From Chara braunii (Eukaryota > Streptophyta > Charophyceae > Charales > Characeae), in NCBI GenBank assembly GCA_003427395.1, contig BFEA01000031.1, forward strand, positions 1,717,851 to 1,739,264: a DNA stretch of 21,414 nucleotides, read 5' to 3'. A program made the translations under genes and the position numbers. Below the pieces are notes generated by a model, which saw nothing but the letters and a program-made list of their open reading frames with translations, did no database searches and was not told where the DNA came from. Shown in pieces: positions 1-11,402 of the stretch; the first letter of the stretch is position 1; each line of letters starts with the position of its first letter.

Positions 1-19
1 GAGAGAGAGAGAGAGAGAG
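1..19. repeat. (GA)n microsatellite, cut by the window edge
   Basis: The window opens in a GA dinucleotide run. On the TRA1 sense strand it is a (TC)n tract. Its true length is unknown. Confidence 0.9.
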
Positions 20-530
20 GGGCACAGTGGAATGACCTTTTGGGGTGACATGTTTGTGTTATGCCCCTGTCAGGTGGGTGTGCAAATTCGCTTGGCCTTT
101 TGGAGTTGCACCAACGAAAACTTGGAAACTGCTGGAGCATTTTGGAAATAGCTGGGGTGTTTCACAAAATGTTTTTGTCATCGTCCTTCGCTGCGGCGCG
201 TCCAGTTGTAGTTATACATTAAAAAAAATAAAACTCATGCAGCTGTGCAGGTGCCGTGGTGAAGAAGAGTACATGAACAGAGCTCAAGCAAAGGTCATTA
301 GCTCAAGCAGAGGTCATTCCCTTTTTTTCCCCCTTCATTCCAATAGAATATAGAAGCCGCATAATGATGTTGTTGAATGCAGTAAGAAGATGGCTGTATG
401 CATTCTCTAGCTGTCCCAACGTGCATCAACCAAACTATTCACGCTAACCTCCCAAGAACCAAGACAATCTAATCTACCAACCGAATTATTTGTCTAAATA
501 GATCATTGTACATATAGTAATGTACATGGA
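20..530. other. intron sequence downstream of exon 6, no gene seen
   Basis: This continues the intron that follows exon 6. I see no conserved protein in any frame and no RNA signature. Short AT-rich runs are present. Confidence 0.5.
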
Positions 531-597
531 TTGGCCTTTCGGATAAGATCAAGTGTACTATCTGTGCTGATCAGTTTAATATGTGATCTGTGGTCCA
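531..597 (+). pseudogene. U2 snRNA-derived fragment (5' domain)
   Basis: On the plus strand TTGGCCTTTCGGATAAGATC is followed by AAGTGTACTATCTG and GATCAGTTTAATATGTGATC, ending GTGGTCCA. This is U2 snRNA from about nt 12 to nt 75, covering stem-loop I, the branch-site-pairing segment and stem IIa. The branch-recognition GTAGTA is changed to GTACTA, and the Sm site and 3' stem-loops are absent, so it is not a working U2 gene. It is followed by AAAGAAAAAATATAT, an A-rich tail like those of the other U2 copies in the window. It lies antisense to TRA1. Confidence 0.85.
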
Positions 598-682
598 AAG
601 AAAAAATATATATGACACTCTGTACAGTTTTCCATCTGGTGTGGGTGAGTGATAGTTTGCTTTGATTTTCGTCACAGGTACC

Positions 683-955
683 TTGAGGGCAGCAGTTGGT
701 GCCCACCTCAGGGTATCAGTTGTCGGGCAGTCGTGATGCTTAACCACAACCGGGGTTAAGGTGGATTATCACCTACAGTGTAATCAGTTTGGGGATTCCA
801 CAGTTTGGGGATTCCACAGTTTGTTGAGGGCAGCAGTTGGCTCCCACCTCAGGGTATCAGTTATCGGGCAGTCATTGATGCTTAACCACAACCGAGTTAA
901 GGTGGATTATCACTTACAGTGTAATCAGTTTGAGGATTCCGCAGACTGTTGAGGG
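683..955 (+). repeat. 141-bp tandem duplication
   Basis: Two copies (683-823 and 824-955) of a unit starting TTGAGGGCAGCAGTTGG and ending near GATTCC. Each contains a small inverted repeat of the form TTAACC...GGTTAA, mutated in copy 2. Copy 1 ends in an extra partial duplication of TTTGGGGATTCCACAG. There is no coding potential; the short open frames across it are not homologous to anything I recognise. Confidence 0.85.
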
Positions 956-1354
956 TTCAGCCTCCAGATGAGTTGGTGAAACTCCTACGAAACAGGTTGT
1001 CACAGACCCTCGTTTGCTGTCCTCTTTTTCCTCTCTGCCTATGGCTTACCGGGCATACATCTAGCTGATCATTAATACATATCCAAAGTTTCCATGTTAC
1101 TCTTGCAACAGTTCACGTGATTCGCCAAGTCCACTACCACGTGTACTATACAGCGAACTTGCTCTTCTGCAGTTTCGATACCTGATGGAGAAACGCTACA
1201 TGTCGACCGAACAAACTTGACGAAGCAACCACCTAAGTACTCATCTACATACACACATTATTATACACGTACATAGCTCCCTTGTTATTTCTGCTACAAT
1301 TAATTTGACTGGCCATGTGTACTACCACGTGTGCTATGGAGCAAACTTGCTCAC
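956..1354. other. intron sequence just downstream of exon 6
   Basis: Apart from the exon 6 donor (GTGAGC, 1349-1354 on minus) nothing is recognised. The phrase ACCACGTGT(A/G)CTAT(A/G) occurs twice (about 1136 and 1324), each followed by similar text, so 1136-1200 and 1324-1390 are a diverged duplicate overlapping the exon edge. Confidence 0.5.
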
Positions 1355-1820
1355 CTGCAATTTAGAGACCTGATTGAGGAATGCTGCATGTCGATTGACT
1401 GAGCTTGCAAAAGTAGTAGGCGGAGACTCCTGGTCATCAGTTGGCTGTTCCTCAACCTGCACAAGCGCCTGCGATGCCAATTGCCGCTCGGCTAGCCCCA
1501 TTCCTACTGCCATCAGTGGGGGCACCTGGGCTGAGTTGTGTGGTAAAGTTATCGCATCGTGCTCCACCAATGTTGCAAGGAGAAGATCCAATCCTTGCTT
1601 CAGCCAGAACGTATCTGCCAGAGCATCCCAATCCTGCAGCTTGATGATGTGCTCCAAACGCGAGAAGAGCGATTTGTTAATTGATTCATGATAGAGTGCG
1701 AAGAAGCGCTGCCTAGTCTGCGGTGATTTTGCCCGTAATCCTTGCATGTAGACACACTCAACTTTCTGAAACACTTCTTGCCGAACCTGCAACGGATACT
1801 TCTCTGCATCTGTGCATAAC
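1355..1820 (-). CDS. TRA1: TRA1 exon 6 of window
   Basis: The strongest match in the window: 155 codons plus one base, reading LCTDAEKYPLQVRQEVFQKVE, then GLRAKSPQTRQRFFALYHES, RLEHIIKLQDWDALADTFWL and KQGLDLLLATLVE, ending HAAFLNQVSKLQ. Plant TRA1 reads LCADSNKYPLSLRQEVFQKVE ... HARFLNSMSKLQV. The acceptor is TTCTGCAG followed by GTTATG, and the donor is GTGAGC after TTGCAG, phase 0. A variable acidic/Gln stretch (VEEQPTDDQESPPTT) precedes the final helix. The next segment (plant ...IIPLRELAHTD, start of FAT) was not found and must be beyond position 1. Confidence 0.95.
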
Positions 1821-4800
1821 CTGCAGAACACCAAAGCCAAACCTCAGCAGTGCAGGTGCTCCTTCAACCATCTGGCAGAGCAGGTGCTCCTTCAACCATC
1901 TGGCAGAGCAGGTGCTCCAAGACACAAGCTAAGAAAACATAATGCCAAAGCCAAATCTGCTGCAATCACCTAGCAGAGCAGGTGCTCCGAGACACACGAG
2001 CTATGAAACAAACAAGAGGGCGCTCCCCAGCAGCAAGCTGGAAACATGGAAGGTCAATCACAGGAAACAGGGACTGGGTATTGATGTTAATCCGACAAAA
2101 ATGTGCTCATAAAGTATCTTGGAGTAGGATCAATTGCCTAGAAAAAGGCAGAGTCATTCCATGTCCGTAATTGGGGAGAGAATTAGAGAGGAACGAGATC
2201 AGATTTTCAACACAGAAGGCCCACAAATAAATCATCACAATCCCAAGGTAGCAAGTTTTTATAAGCGCCCATGTGCCAATGGGGCAAAAGGCATAAAGCA
2301 GTATCTAAGAGTAGCATCAATTGCCTAGGAAAAGGCAGAGTCATTCCATGTTCGTAATTGGGGAGAGAATTAAACAGGAACGATATCAAATTTCCATCAC
2401 AGAAGGCCCACAAATAAATCATCACAATTCCAAGGTAACTGGTTTTCTTATAAGCACCATGTGCCAATGGGGCAAAAGGCATAAAGTGTAAAATACATTG
2501 AAGTATCGAATTCCATGAAAATGATTGACGGGACATTGAAGGAGATGAAAGCATGAAAGGAAAATCCCAGAGAAACAGAGACTGACTGTTGCTGATAATG
2601 GATAGAGGCACCAATCTCCAAGGCAAATGTATACTCATGAAGTACTGTAATAACTCAGCTCGTATCATGCTATAATCGGGTGCCATAGGTCGTCACTTCG
2701 GTCTAAAGGGCCAAATCAAGGGCTAGCGGCCACACCCCACGACAAGAAACCGCCTGAACAAAGGCCTGCTGCTGTGGGTCCAGAAGTACGTCCTCAAAAC
2801 TGGGCTTCGGAGGCCCTATGCACAACAGTTGACCAAGGAAAGTCAATGGTCAACAGAAGCTCGGAAATTCAGGCTCACGAGTCAAAGTCAACACAGACCC
2901 AGCCCAGGCCAAGTTGACCAATCAGACACACAAACTTGGCTGTTTTCAGGTATCTGTCAAGAATCCGGTCCAAGTGGGAATCTGCAACTGTATGAGATCC
3001 AGGCCAATGACTGTGTGTCAATCCGGGCCGTCGTATCCAAGAGACCAGAGGCTGGTCAACCTCGAGTCAACACTATTAAGTTGACCCAGCCCTGCTCACC
3101 AACATTCAGTCTTGCCCTTGCTGCTCGACGCTGGCTCGAGGCTGGCTCGACGCTTGGCTCAACGCTAGCTGGACGCTGGCTTGATATTGGACGATGATGT
3201 AAGACTGCTACTGCGCTGGCGCCATCTTCTGTCTTCGGCGCCAGCTCTCTTCTTGATTATTGCTGACGTGACTCTCACCACTGTCTATGAGATTGATGTG
3301 GTATTGGCGAGGAGGATCAGGGCTGTGAGATTGGTCGAGTGTAGAAAGGAGAGCTTACCTGTTCACGATCGTGCCGACATTGCGCTCTGTTGTTGTCTTC
3401 AGAAGGAGTCTGCGCCGTGTTTGCCACGTCGAGAAACGTTGGTCCAATGTTGAATCTCTGCCCCGTGAAGTGGATCGTTTGTTGCAGGTACATGGACTGA
3501 ATTTGCAGGATAACCAGGTTATGTACATCTATTCACGTGAGTTGTCGGAGTCCATACGAGGACAGCCCGTGGCAGAGGCCAAGCCTGGTAAGTACAATTA
3601 CAGGCAATTCAGGGATCTCGCCCTTCAACGAGAGCAGATGGCCGCACAGGTTATGGGAACCTACGCTAACGTTGTGAGGGGTGGACCGACAGGTGGGTAT
3701 GGAAATGAGAAAAGAGTCCTGCAGCAGACGCGTCAGGACCACACTCTTGTTGTCTTCGACGATGAGATTGTCGAGAGATGCCTCTCGATGAGGCAGAGGG
3801 CGAAGCAAGTGGTGGCGACGAGTCTGGAAAGGGTGACGTCACCGCGATGGTGGCCAACAAGGGTGGCACCAATCGAAATGGTGGATATAGGAAGAGGAGG
3901 CCGCACTCCTTCCCCGAACATCCTGGCATTGCATCTGGCCAACCCTGAGAGAAGATGGGTCTAACCCAAACGGAATGGCAGGAGAGGATGCACAACAGGC
4001 AGTGCCTGAAGTGTGGCACTGAGGGACACATCATTGCATGGTGTCCTCTCATCCGGAACCCAAAAGGAAGCAGCCAGTGGGAGTAGCATCTACTTACTGA
4101 GTTGGAGGGTTTAGACAAAGATAAGGCGCCTACAACCCCTTTAAACCCCAAATCGCAAGGCAGAGGATGGCTCTTCTTCGACTTGTGTTTTGTCACGCTG
4201 GGTGATACCCTTGATGAACTTGGTCGTGAACTCATAGCCTTACAAAGTTCATGAGCTAAGAAAGCAAAGTCTAAAGGTGAGCTACTGATTGCTGACGTAG
4301 AGATTGTGCGCATCCGAGTAGGTGCATTCACGAAAAAGAAGTTGGCACAAGACGTAATAATCGTACTTGTTGAACGAGTCGATAAGAGTTCTTCGTCCTA
4401 TCCTCCTATTGATGGATTACTCAATTTAAATAAGGACTTGCCTACTGATCGTGCTATAAAGCACACAATAAAAATCATTCCCGGAGGTAAGATTCCCAAG
4501 GGACCGGTCTACCAAATGTCCACGAGGGAATCGAAAGAACTAAAAAAAGCAACTACAATAACTTACAAAAAAAGGATAGATTCGACCAAGTTCCTCTCCC
4601 TACGGTGCCCCTGTCTTATTCGTACCTAAAAAGAAAGGAGAACTTAAACTCTGCATTGACTATCGAGGAACGAATCCCGTAAGTATTAAGAATGTGAAAC
4701 CTCTTGCTCGTACCGACGATCTTCTCGATCATTTGCAAGGTTGCAAGTATTTCAATAAGAATGATCTGAAGTCTCGATACCACCAGATTGAGGTGGCACC

Positions 4801-7800
4801 CGAAGATCAACACAAGATGATGTTCAAAACAAGGTATGGGCACCACGAGTTTGTTGTTATGCCTTTTGGATTGACTAACGTTCCCGCAACCTTTCAGAAG
4901 TCAATAATGAATTGTTTAGACAATGTCTAGATCAATTCGCAGTGGTGTATCTCAACGATATCCTCAACTACAATAAGACATTGAAAAAACATAAGAAACA
5001 CTTACGAATGGTTCAAGGAAACCTAAGAGAAGGTAACTACAAGCTAAATCCTAAGAAGTCCGAGTTTTCTAAATATGAGGTATTCTATCTTGGACATATA
5101 GTAAATGAAGAGGGGCAAAGGACCGAAGAAAAAAAGATCACCGCAATTGGAGATTGGCCCGAACCTAAAACTGTCACTGCGTTGCGATCTTTCCTAGGAC
5201 TTGCTAGCTATTATAGGAAGTTCGTGAGGAACTTCTCCCTTATAGCTGCACCCATGAGAAAATTGTTGAAGAAGGAAAAACCTTGGTTATGGCACAAAGG
5301 TTGTGAGTCCACGTTTAAGAAGTTAAAACATAGGCTAACTCACTACCCTGTTTTAAAGATTGTTGATCCATCACTTCATTGTCACAACTGATGCTAGTCA
5401 GTTGGGGATTGGGGTTGTGCTACAACAGGTGGGAAAGGCTATAGACCGATCAAGCTCATGTCTAAGCGCCGTCCATCTAACAAGGTCGCTAACTCCACCT
5501 ACGAAAGGGAATTGTATGCCTTAGTGGAAGCCCTGGACAATTGGAAACACTACTTGGTCGGACGACACTTCGCGGTTTTCTCAGATCACTCAACCCTGCA
5601 GTGGATTAAGGCTCACCCCGACTCTTCGACAAGTTAGGAAGTTGGTTTGCATTCATCCGACACATTTGATTTTGAATTGAAAACCATTGAAGGAAAATCT
5701 AATGTTGTTGCCGATGATTTGTCTAAGCGTTCTGATTTCTTTGGTACGATTGTTACCTATCCCGACATTGGGAATGAGTTGAAGGACCGAATTCGTAATG
5801 GGTATGTTGGAGATCCTCTACCATCAGAAGCTAGAACGAAACTCGTTATCCATAAGTTCTAGATGCGATGGGTTTCCGAGTACAGATTTCGAAAAACCAT
5901 CATCTCTGATAGGGATGTACGGTTCACCGACCTACAATGGCAAAAGCTAATGGAAGCCTATGACACAAGACTGTTCATGTCGTCAGGTAGACACCCTGAA
6001 ACAAATGGGCAAACTGAACAAATGAACAGACTGTGCCAACAACTTTTACGTATGTATGTAAGGCCAAATTAGATTGACTGGGATGAGAACTTACCAAAGA
6101 TTGTGAGTGCTTGCAACAATAGTGTTCACACTGTTACTGGGAGAACACCTAACGCACTGCAAAAAGGATGAAAGTCGAGACGTCCCATTGACGCGTTAAC
6201 TAGGAAACAAGTCCAAAGGCTACCCCCCAAAACCAAAGAATTTGCAATTCTGTACGAGCAAGACATAGCCAAAGTAAAGGAGAATATACAAAAATCCCAA
6301 CTACAGATGATTGATCAAGCAAACAAACATCATCGACCTTCTCAGTTCAAGGAGACTTAGTCTGGGTAAAGTCTAAAGAATTCTCCCTCAAAGAAAAACT
6401 TTCTAAGAAATTACTACCTGTTTACTACAGACCTTGGGAAGTTCTCAAGATGATAGGGGATGCAGTCGGACCATCATATCACATTGATGTACCCCCTCAC
6501 TTCAAAACCTACCCTGTCTTTCATGCTTCCAAACTGCTACCCTATGTCGAAGGCCAGGAGTTTCCTAACCGGCCATCCATGATTCCTCCCTCTTCTATGA
6601 ATAGAGGTTATGAAGTTGAACGGATTCTAGAACACGGATACTTCTCTACAGATGGCAGAGGAAGACCTCAAAAGCAGTACAAGGTAAAGTTCAAGGCTCA
6701 AACTATCTCAGAATCAAGATGGTGCTCTAAGAAGGAACTTCTACCTACTGCACCTGATATTGTCGCTGCATATGAGCGAGAGTTAAACGAGAACCAAGCC
6801 TAAAGGTAAGTTTCTGCGATGGAACTCAAAATTGGGCCCGATAGAATGTAATAACTCATCTTGTATCATGCAATAATCATGAGCCACAAGTCGTCAATTC
6901 GATCTAAAGAGCCAAATCAAAGTCCAGCAGCCACACCCAATGACAAGAAACCGCCTGAACAAAGGCCTTCTGCTGTGGGTACTGAAGTATGGCCTCAAAA
7001 CTGGGCTTCAGAGGCCCTACGCATGACAGTTGACCAAGGAAAATCAAAGGTCAACAGCAACTCCAAAATTCAGGCTCACGAGTCAAAGTCAACATGGACC
7101 CAGCCCAGGCCACCAATCAGACACTTGGCTGTTTGCAGGTATCTGTCACTGTGGGTCAATCTGGGCCGTCTTATCCGAGAGACCAGAGGCTGGTAAACCT
7201 CGAGTCAACACTATAAGTTGGCCCAGCTCTGCTGACCGACATTCAGTCTTGCACTTGCTGCTCGACGCTGGCTCAACGCTGGCTCTACGCTGGCTAGACG
7301 CTGGCTTCATATTGGACGACGACGCGAGACTGCTACTGCGCTAGTGCCATCTTCTGTCTTCGGCGCCAGCTCTCTTCTTGATTATTGCTGACGTGGCTCT
7401 CGCCACAGTCTACTGCATTGATGGGAATTGGCGAGGGGTAGGATCAAGGCTGTGAGATTGGTAGAGTGTAGAACGGAGAGCTTACCTGTTCACGATCGTG
7501 TCGCGCTCTGCTGTTGTCTTCAGAAGGAATCTGCGGCGTGTGCACCACGTTGAGATCTGTTCAATGTCACTGTGTGTCAGAAGAAACTGTCTGTTGACGT
7601 GCGAGTAGGAGATGCCCGAAGGAGTGGGCAAGAGGGAGATCTATCTGATGAAGCTGATGGTTACTTTATCTTCCACTCCCTCAGTCTAATCTCGCTCTCA
7701 TCACTCTCTTCTCTGGTTACTTGACATTGGACTCTTGATTACATGTACAAGGTTGCCTGTGCGGGTGGGGGTTTGTTGGTCCGGGTGTGGGTGTGGGAGG

Positions 7801-9250
7801 GGTCGGGGTGTTTTTAAGGCTCACCTGTGCACTGTTGTTGACATTGCCGATGGAATGCTGCTGCTGCTTTGTATGCCTTGAATATATGTTTTTTTTTTGG
7901 CTTTTTTGTCCTGTCAATGACCTGATCACAGTTTGCATTCCTTTCAGTTGTGGTTTGCTGGGTAGGTGGTTGTTCGGATTTGAACTCACCTGTTGTGTGT
8001 GTGTCACACGTTGCCTACCTGTCTCCGGCTCATCACAAATATTCTTTCTCAGATGTTGGTCGTGTGGAAGGGGAAGGGACAGGCCGTGTAGGGGTGGCAC
8101 GTGGGGGGTGGGGTGGCATGTAGTTAGTTAGATTGGGCAAGACACGCGCGCGTTTAAACCATCTCGACGTACCCCCCCCCCATTCCTTTCAGTTGTGGTT
8201 TGCTGGGTAGGTGGTTGTTCGGATTTGAACTCACCTGTTGTGTGCGTGTCACACGTTGCCTACCTGTCTCGAGCTCACCACAAATATTCTTTTCTCAGAT
8301 GTTGGTCATCTGGAAGGGGAAGGGGCAGGCCGTGTAGGGGTGGCGCGTGGGGGGTGGGGTGGCACGTAGTTAGTTAGATTGGACAAGACACGCGCGCGTT
8401 TAAACCATCTCGACGGACCACCCCCCCCACCCCCTCTCTCTCTCTCTCTCTCTCTAGTTTGTGCAAGCGCCTGTTTTTTTTTCTTTTCTTTTCTAATATA
8501 AAAAGGTATCCATGGACCATGGCTCAGATATGAAACTGAACGGCGCAGATTTTACGGTTGATCTTGGGGGGCAGGGGTGGGTGGCGGGTAGTTACTTTCG
8601 ATCGAAGCAGATACTGCACTTGATCGTTTCGGGGGAGGGGGGGTGGGGGTTAGTTGGTTAGATTGGGGTCTCTCTGTCACTCACTCACTCTCTCTGTCTC
8701 TCGCGTGCGCGCGCGCACCCTTTTTGGGCTCTCTCTCTCTCCCCCCCTCCCACACATTGCACACACCATCTCGATGGACCTCTCTCTCCCTTCCGCCTGC
8801 TCGTGCGGGCGCCGCGCGTGTGCTTTTGTTTCTTTTCTAAAATAAAAAGTATCGATGGACCTCGGATCAGATACTATGGTTGATAGTGTGGGGGGAGGAT
8901 CGGATATGAAACTGATCGAAGCATATACTACACTTGATCGCGTGGGGGGGAGGATGGGCGAAGCGCACAGTAAGTTAGGTTGGGTTTTCTCTCTCTCCCT
9001 CTTTCCCTCTCTCTCTCTCTCTCTCTCCCCCACGTCTTGCGCAAACCATCTCAATGGACTTCTCTCTCCCTTTCGCTCGCTCGTGCGTGGACGCTTTTTT
9101 TTCTTTATAAAATACAAAAGTATTGATGGACCACGGATGAGATACTACGCTTGATCGTGTGGGGGGGAGGATCGGATATGAAACTCATTGAAGCATATAC
9201 TACACTTGATCACGTGGGGGGGAGGAGGGGGGAGGCCCATAGTTAGTTGG

Positions 9251-9307
<57 letters not shown>

Positions 9308-9490
9308 CGCGCACGTGTTTTTTTACTTTTAAAATAAAAAGGTCTCGATGGACCACTGATCAGATATGAAACTGAACGTAGCAGATACTACGCTTGATCG
9401 TGGGGGGGGAGGGATCAGATATGAAACTGATCGAAGCATATACTACACTTGATCGTGTTTGGGGGGAGGAGGTGCATAGTTAGTTAGATT

Positions 9491-9529
<39 letters not shown>

Positions 9530-9626
9530 TGTGCGTGCGTGCATTTAGTATTACAATTATTTTGAAGCCTCGATGGACCACGGATCTGATATGAAACTGA
9601 TCAGAGCAAATACTACACTCGATCGT

Positions 9627-9715
<89 letters not shown>

Positions 9716-9808
9716 CGTGCATGTGCTTTTTTGTTTTTTCTTTAAGTCTCTATGGACCACGGATCTGATATGAAACTGATCGGAGCAGATACTACACTCG
9801 ATCGTGGA

Positions 9809-9839
<31 letters not shown>

Positions 9840-10004
9840 GCGCGTGCGCGCGCGCTCGCTCGCTCTCGCTCTCGTGCGCGCGTGCACATCTTTCACGCCT
9901 CTATCAATCGATCAATCATGGTGCCACCTCGATCGAATTGTGAGAGAGAGAGAGATTAGATATGCTTCTTCTCCCGAATGCCACAGCGATCGATCACGCA
10001 GATG

Positions 10005-10049
<45 letters not shown>

Positions 10050-10202
10050 GCATAGTGTTAGTAGTAGAAGTTGTTTTCAGACCTGATCTCTCCTGGGGGT
10101 AGTTAATTTGATTGGAGGGGGCAGGTCGTCATAGCAAGGGAGTGTGCGGGTCGTCATAACATTGTATGGGGGAGTAGCAAAGTCGAGCGTTGTAGAGTTC
10201 TC

Positions 10203-10262
<60 letters not shown>

Positions 10263-11357
10263 TCTCGTAGTTCGAAGCGAACAAAGAAACGAAAACAACA
10301 GACATCAATTACAAAGTGGAGTTAACCCACCGTCAGTCAGCGTCCAACCTTCAGGATGCGGAGCCCAACCTCAGGCACGTAAAAAAACGTAGTGTGTTCG
10401 TCTCTCTCTCTCTCTCTCTCTTACGACTGCATGCGTGGGCATGACTAAGCGAGGCTGTTTTGTCGGACTTCCACCGACTCATCAGGAGGTTGAACCCCAA
10501 CAGTCTGCCCGGATGTCGTGTGTGTGTGTGTGTAAACACATGCCAAGTCGAAGTCGAGCGTGGTAGTGTAGTGTAGAGTAGGTAAGTCGAAGTCGAGCGT
10601 AGTAGCATAGGATAGGAAAGTTGAAGTCTATAGTACAGAGTCGAGTAGCATAGGAGTGGGTCTTTCCCACGCCGTAGAATCTGCCCATGCCGCCACCAGA
10701 AAGGCACGGCCCCACCCGAAAACAGTACACGCCACCACGAAAAAGTAGTTACATCACGGGCAGCCTATGGGAATCCGTTTGCCCGAACACAACCCCACCG
10801 GTAGGTACCGCACCCAGAAACCGGTAGGTACCACGGCCCTCTCCAACGGGCAAATAATCAGGGCCATCGGGCCCAAGGCACTGGGCCAACGGCCTGCATT
10901 AATGAGCAATCTTAAGATCTTACGATCGCGCGGTGATAAGGCCCGTCGATCCGGTAGGACCCGACGGCACAGATGGCAGACTTGTTACATGGTTCGGTCG
11001 ATCTGGGCCGTGGGCCGGTAGAACAGACAACGGCCTGGATATCAGATTTGTCACATTAATGATTTTAATAGTGTAGGGATGATTGATGACATTGAAACTG
11101 CGCTGATACATTCTGTACTTCGACATTGTTGAGCTTTCCTCCTGACTGGGTTCATTGCAGTACCTGGGATAGGGATCAATAGCCTACGTGGAGCAAGAGT
11201 CATTCCATGTTCGTAACTGGGGAAAGAATTGGACGGTTACAAGCTCGGCGAACAAATAAATCATCGCAACTCCAAGTCGATCTTTAACATGATTAACGGG
11301 AGAGTGAATAAGGACTCGGGGGGATAAAAGATACCCACAGGGAAAGTGGAAAAAAAC

Positions 11358-11402
<45 letters not shown>

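Larger units (their letters stand above)
2646..7567 (+). mobile_element. decayed Ty3/Gypsy chromovirus (LTR retrotransposon)
   Basis: A plant-type LTR element inserted in the TRA1 intron, opposite to the gene. Order: 5' LTR, gag remnant, CCHC knuckle, RT, RNase H, integrase, chromodomain, 3' LTR, which is the Gypsy order. It is dead: frames change repeatedly, stops interrupt it, the RT active site is altered, the gag N-terminus, much of protease and half of integrase are missing, and no clear primer-binding site or flanking target duplication is visible. Both LTRs start TGTAATAACTCA. Their end is placed where the similarity fades near CAATGT, so the edges are good to about 5 bp. Confidence 0.92.
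8425..10100 (-). repeat. composite array: U2 snRNA pieces + A-rich + (TC)n
   Basis: About seven diverged units, each, on the minus strand: a CCAATCTAACTAACTA-like lead, a C-rich run, one or two U2 pieces ending GGTCCAT, an A-rich stretch, a GC/GCGT-rich run and then (GA)n of very variable length. U2 pieces are at 8512-8569, 8597-8629, 8853-8888, 8899-8942, 9125-9158, 9170-9213, 9347-9402, 9413-9455, 9572-9628 and 9752-9807. Unit length varies from about 180 to 340 bp, mainly through the microsatellite. The open frames across it are Ser-Leu or Arg-Glu repeats and are not genes. Confidence 0.85.

Noticed and set aside
531-597. A functional U2 snRNA gene
   Set aside because: The branch-recognition GTAGTA is mutated, the Sm site and 3' stem-loops are absent, and I saw no USE/TATA promoter pair upstream.
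3666-4331. 221-residue minus-strand frame within the Gypsy element
   Set aside because: It is the shadow of gag and the gag-pol junction on the opposite strand, with no recognisable family text.
2641-7575. Target-site duplication of the Gypsy element
   Set aside because: The 5 bp before the 5' LTR (AGTAC) are not repeated after the 3' LTR at any plausible end point.
8643-9943. Long Ser-Leu or Arg-Glu repeat proteins on both strands
   Set aside because: They are translations of (TC)n/(GA)n microsatellites. They lack conserved domains and overlap non-coding U2-derived pieces.
10323-10360. Possible tRNA or CRISPR-like repeats near the short TC/CA tracts
   Set aside because: No cloverleaf, no regular repeat-spacer pattern; only simple-sequence repeats.
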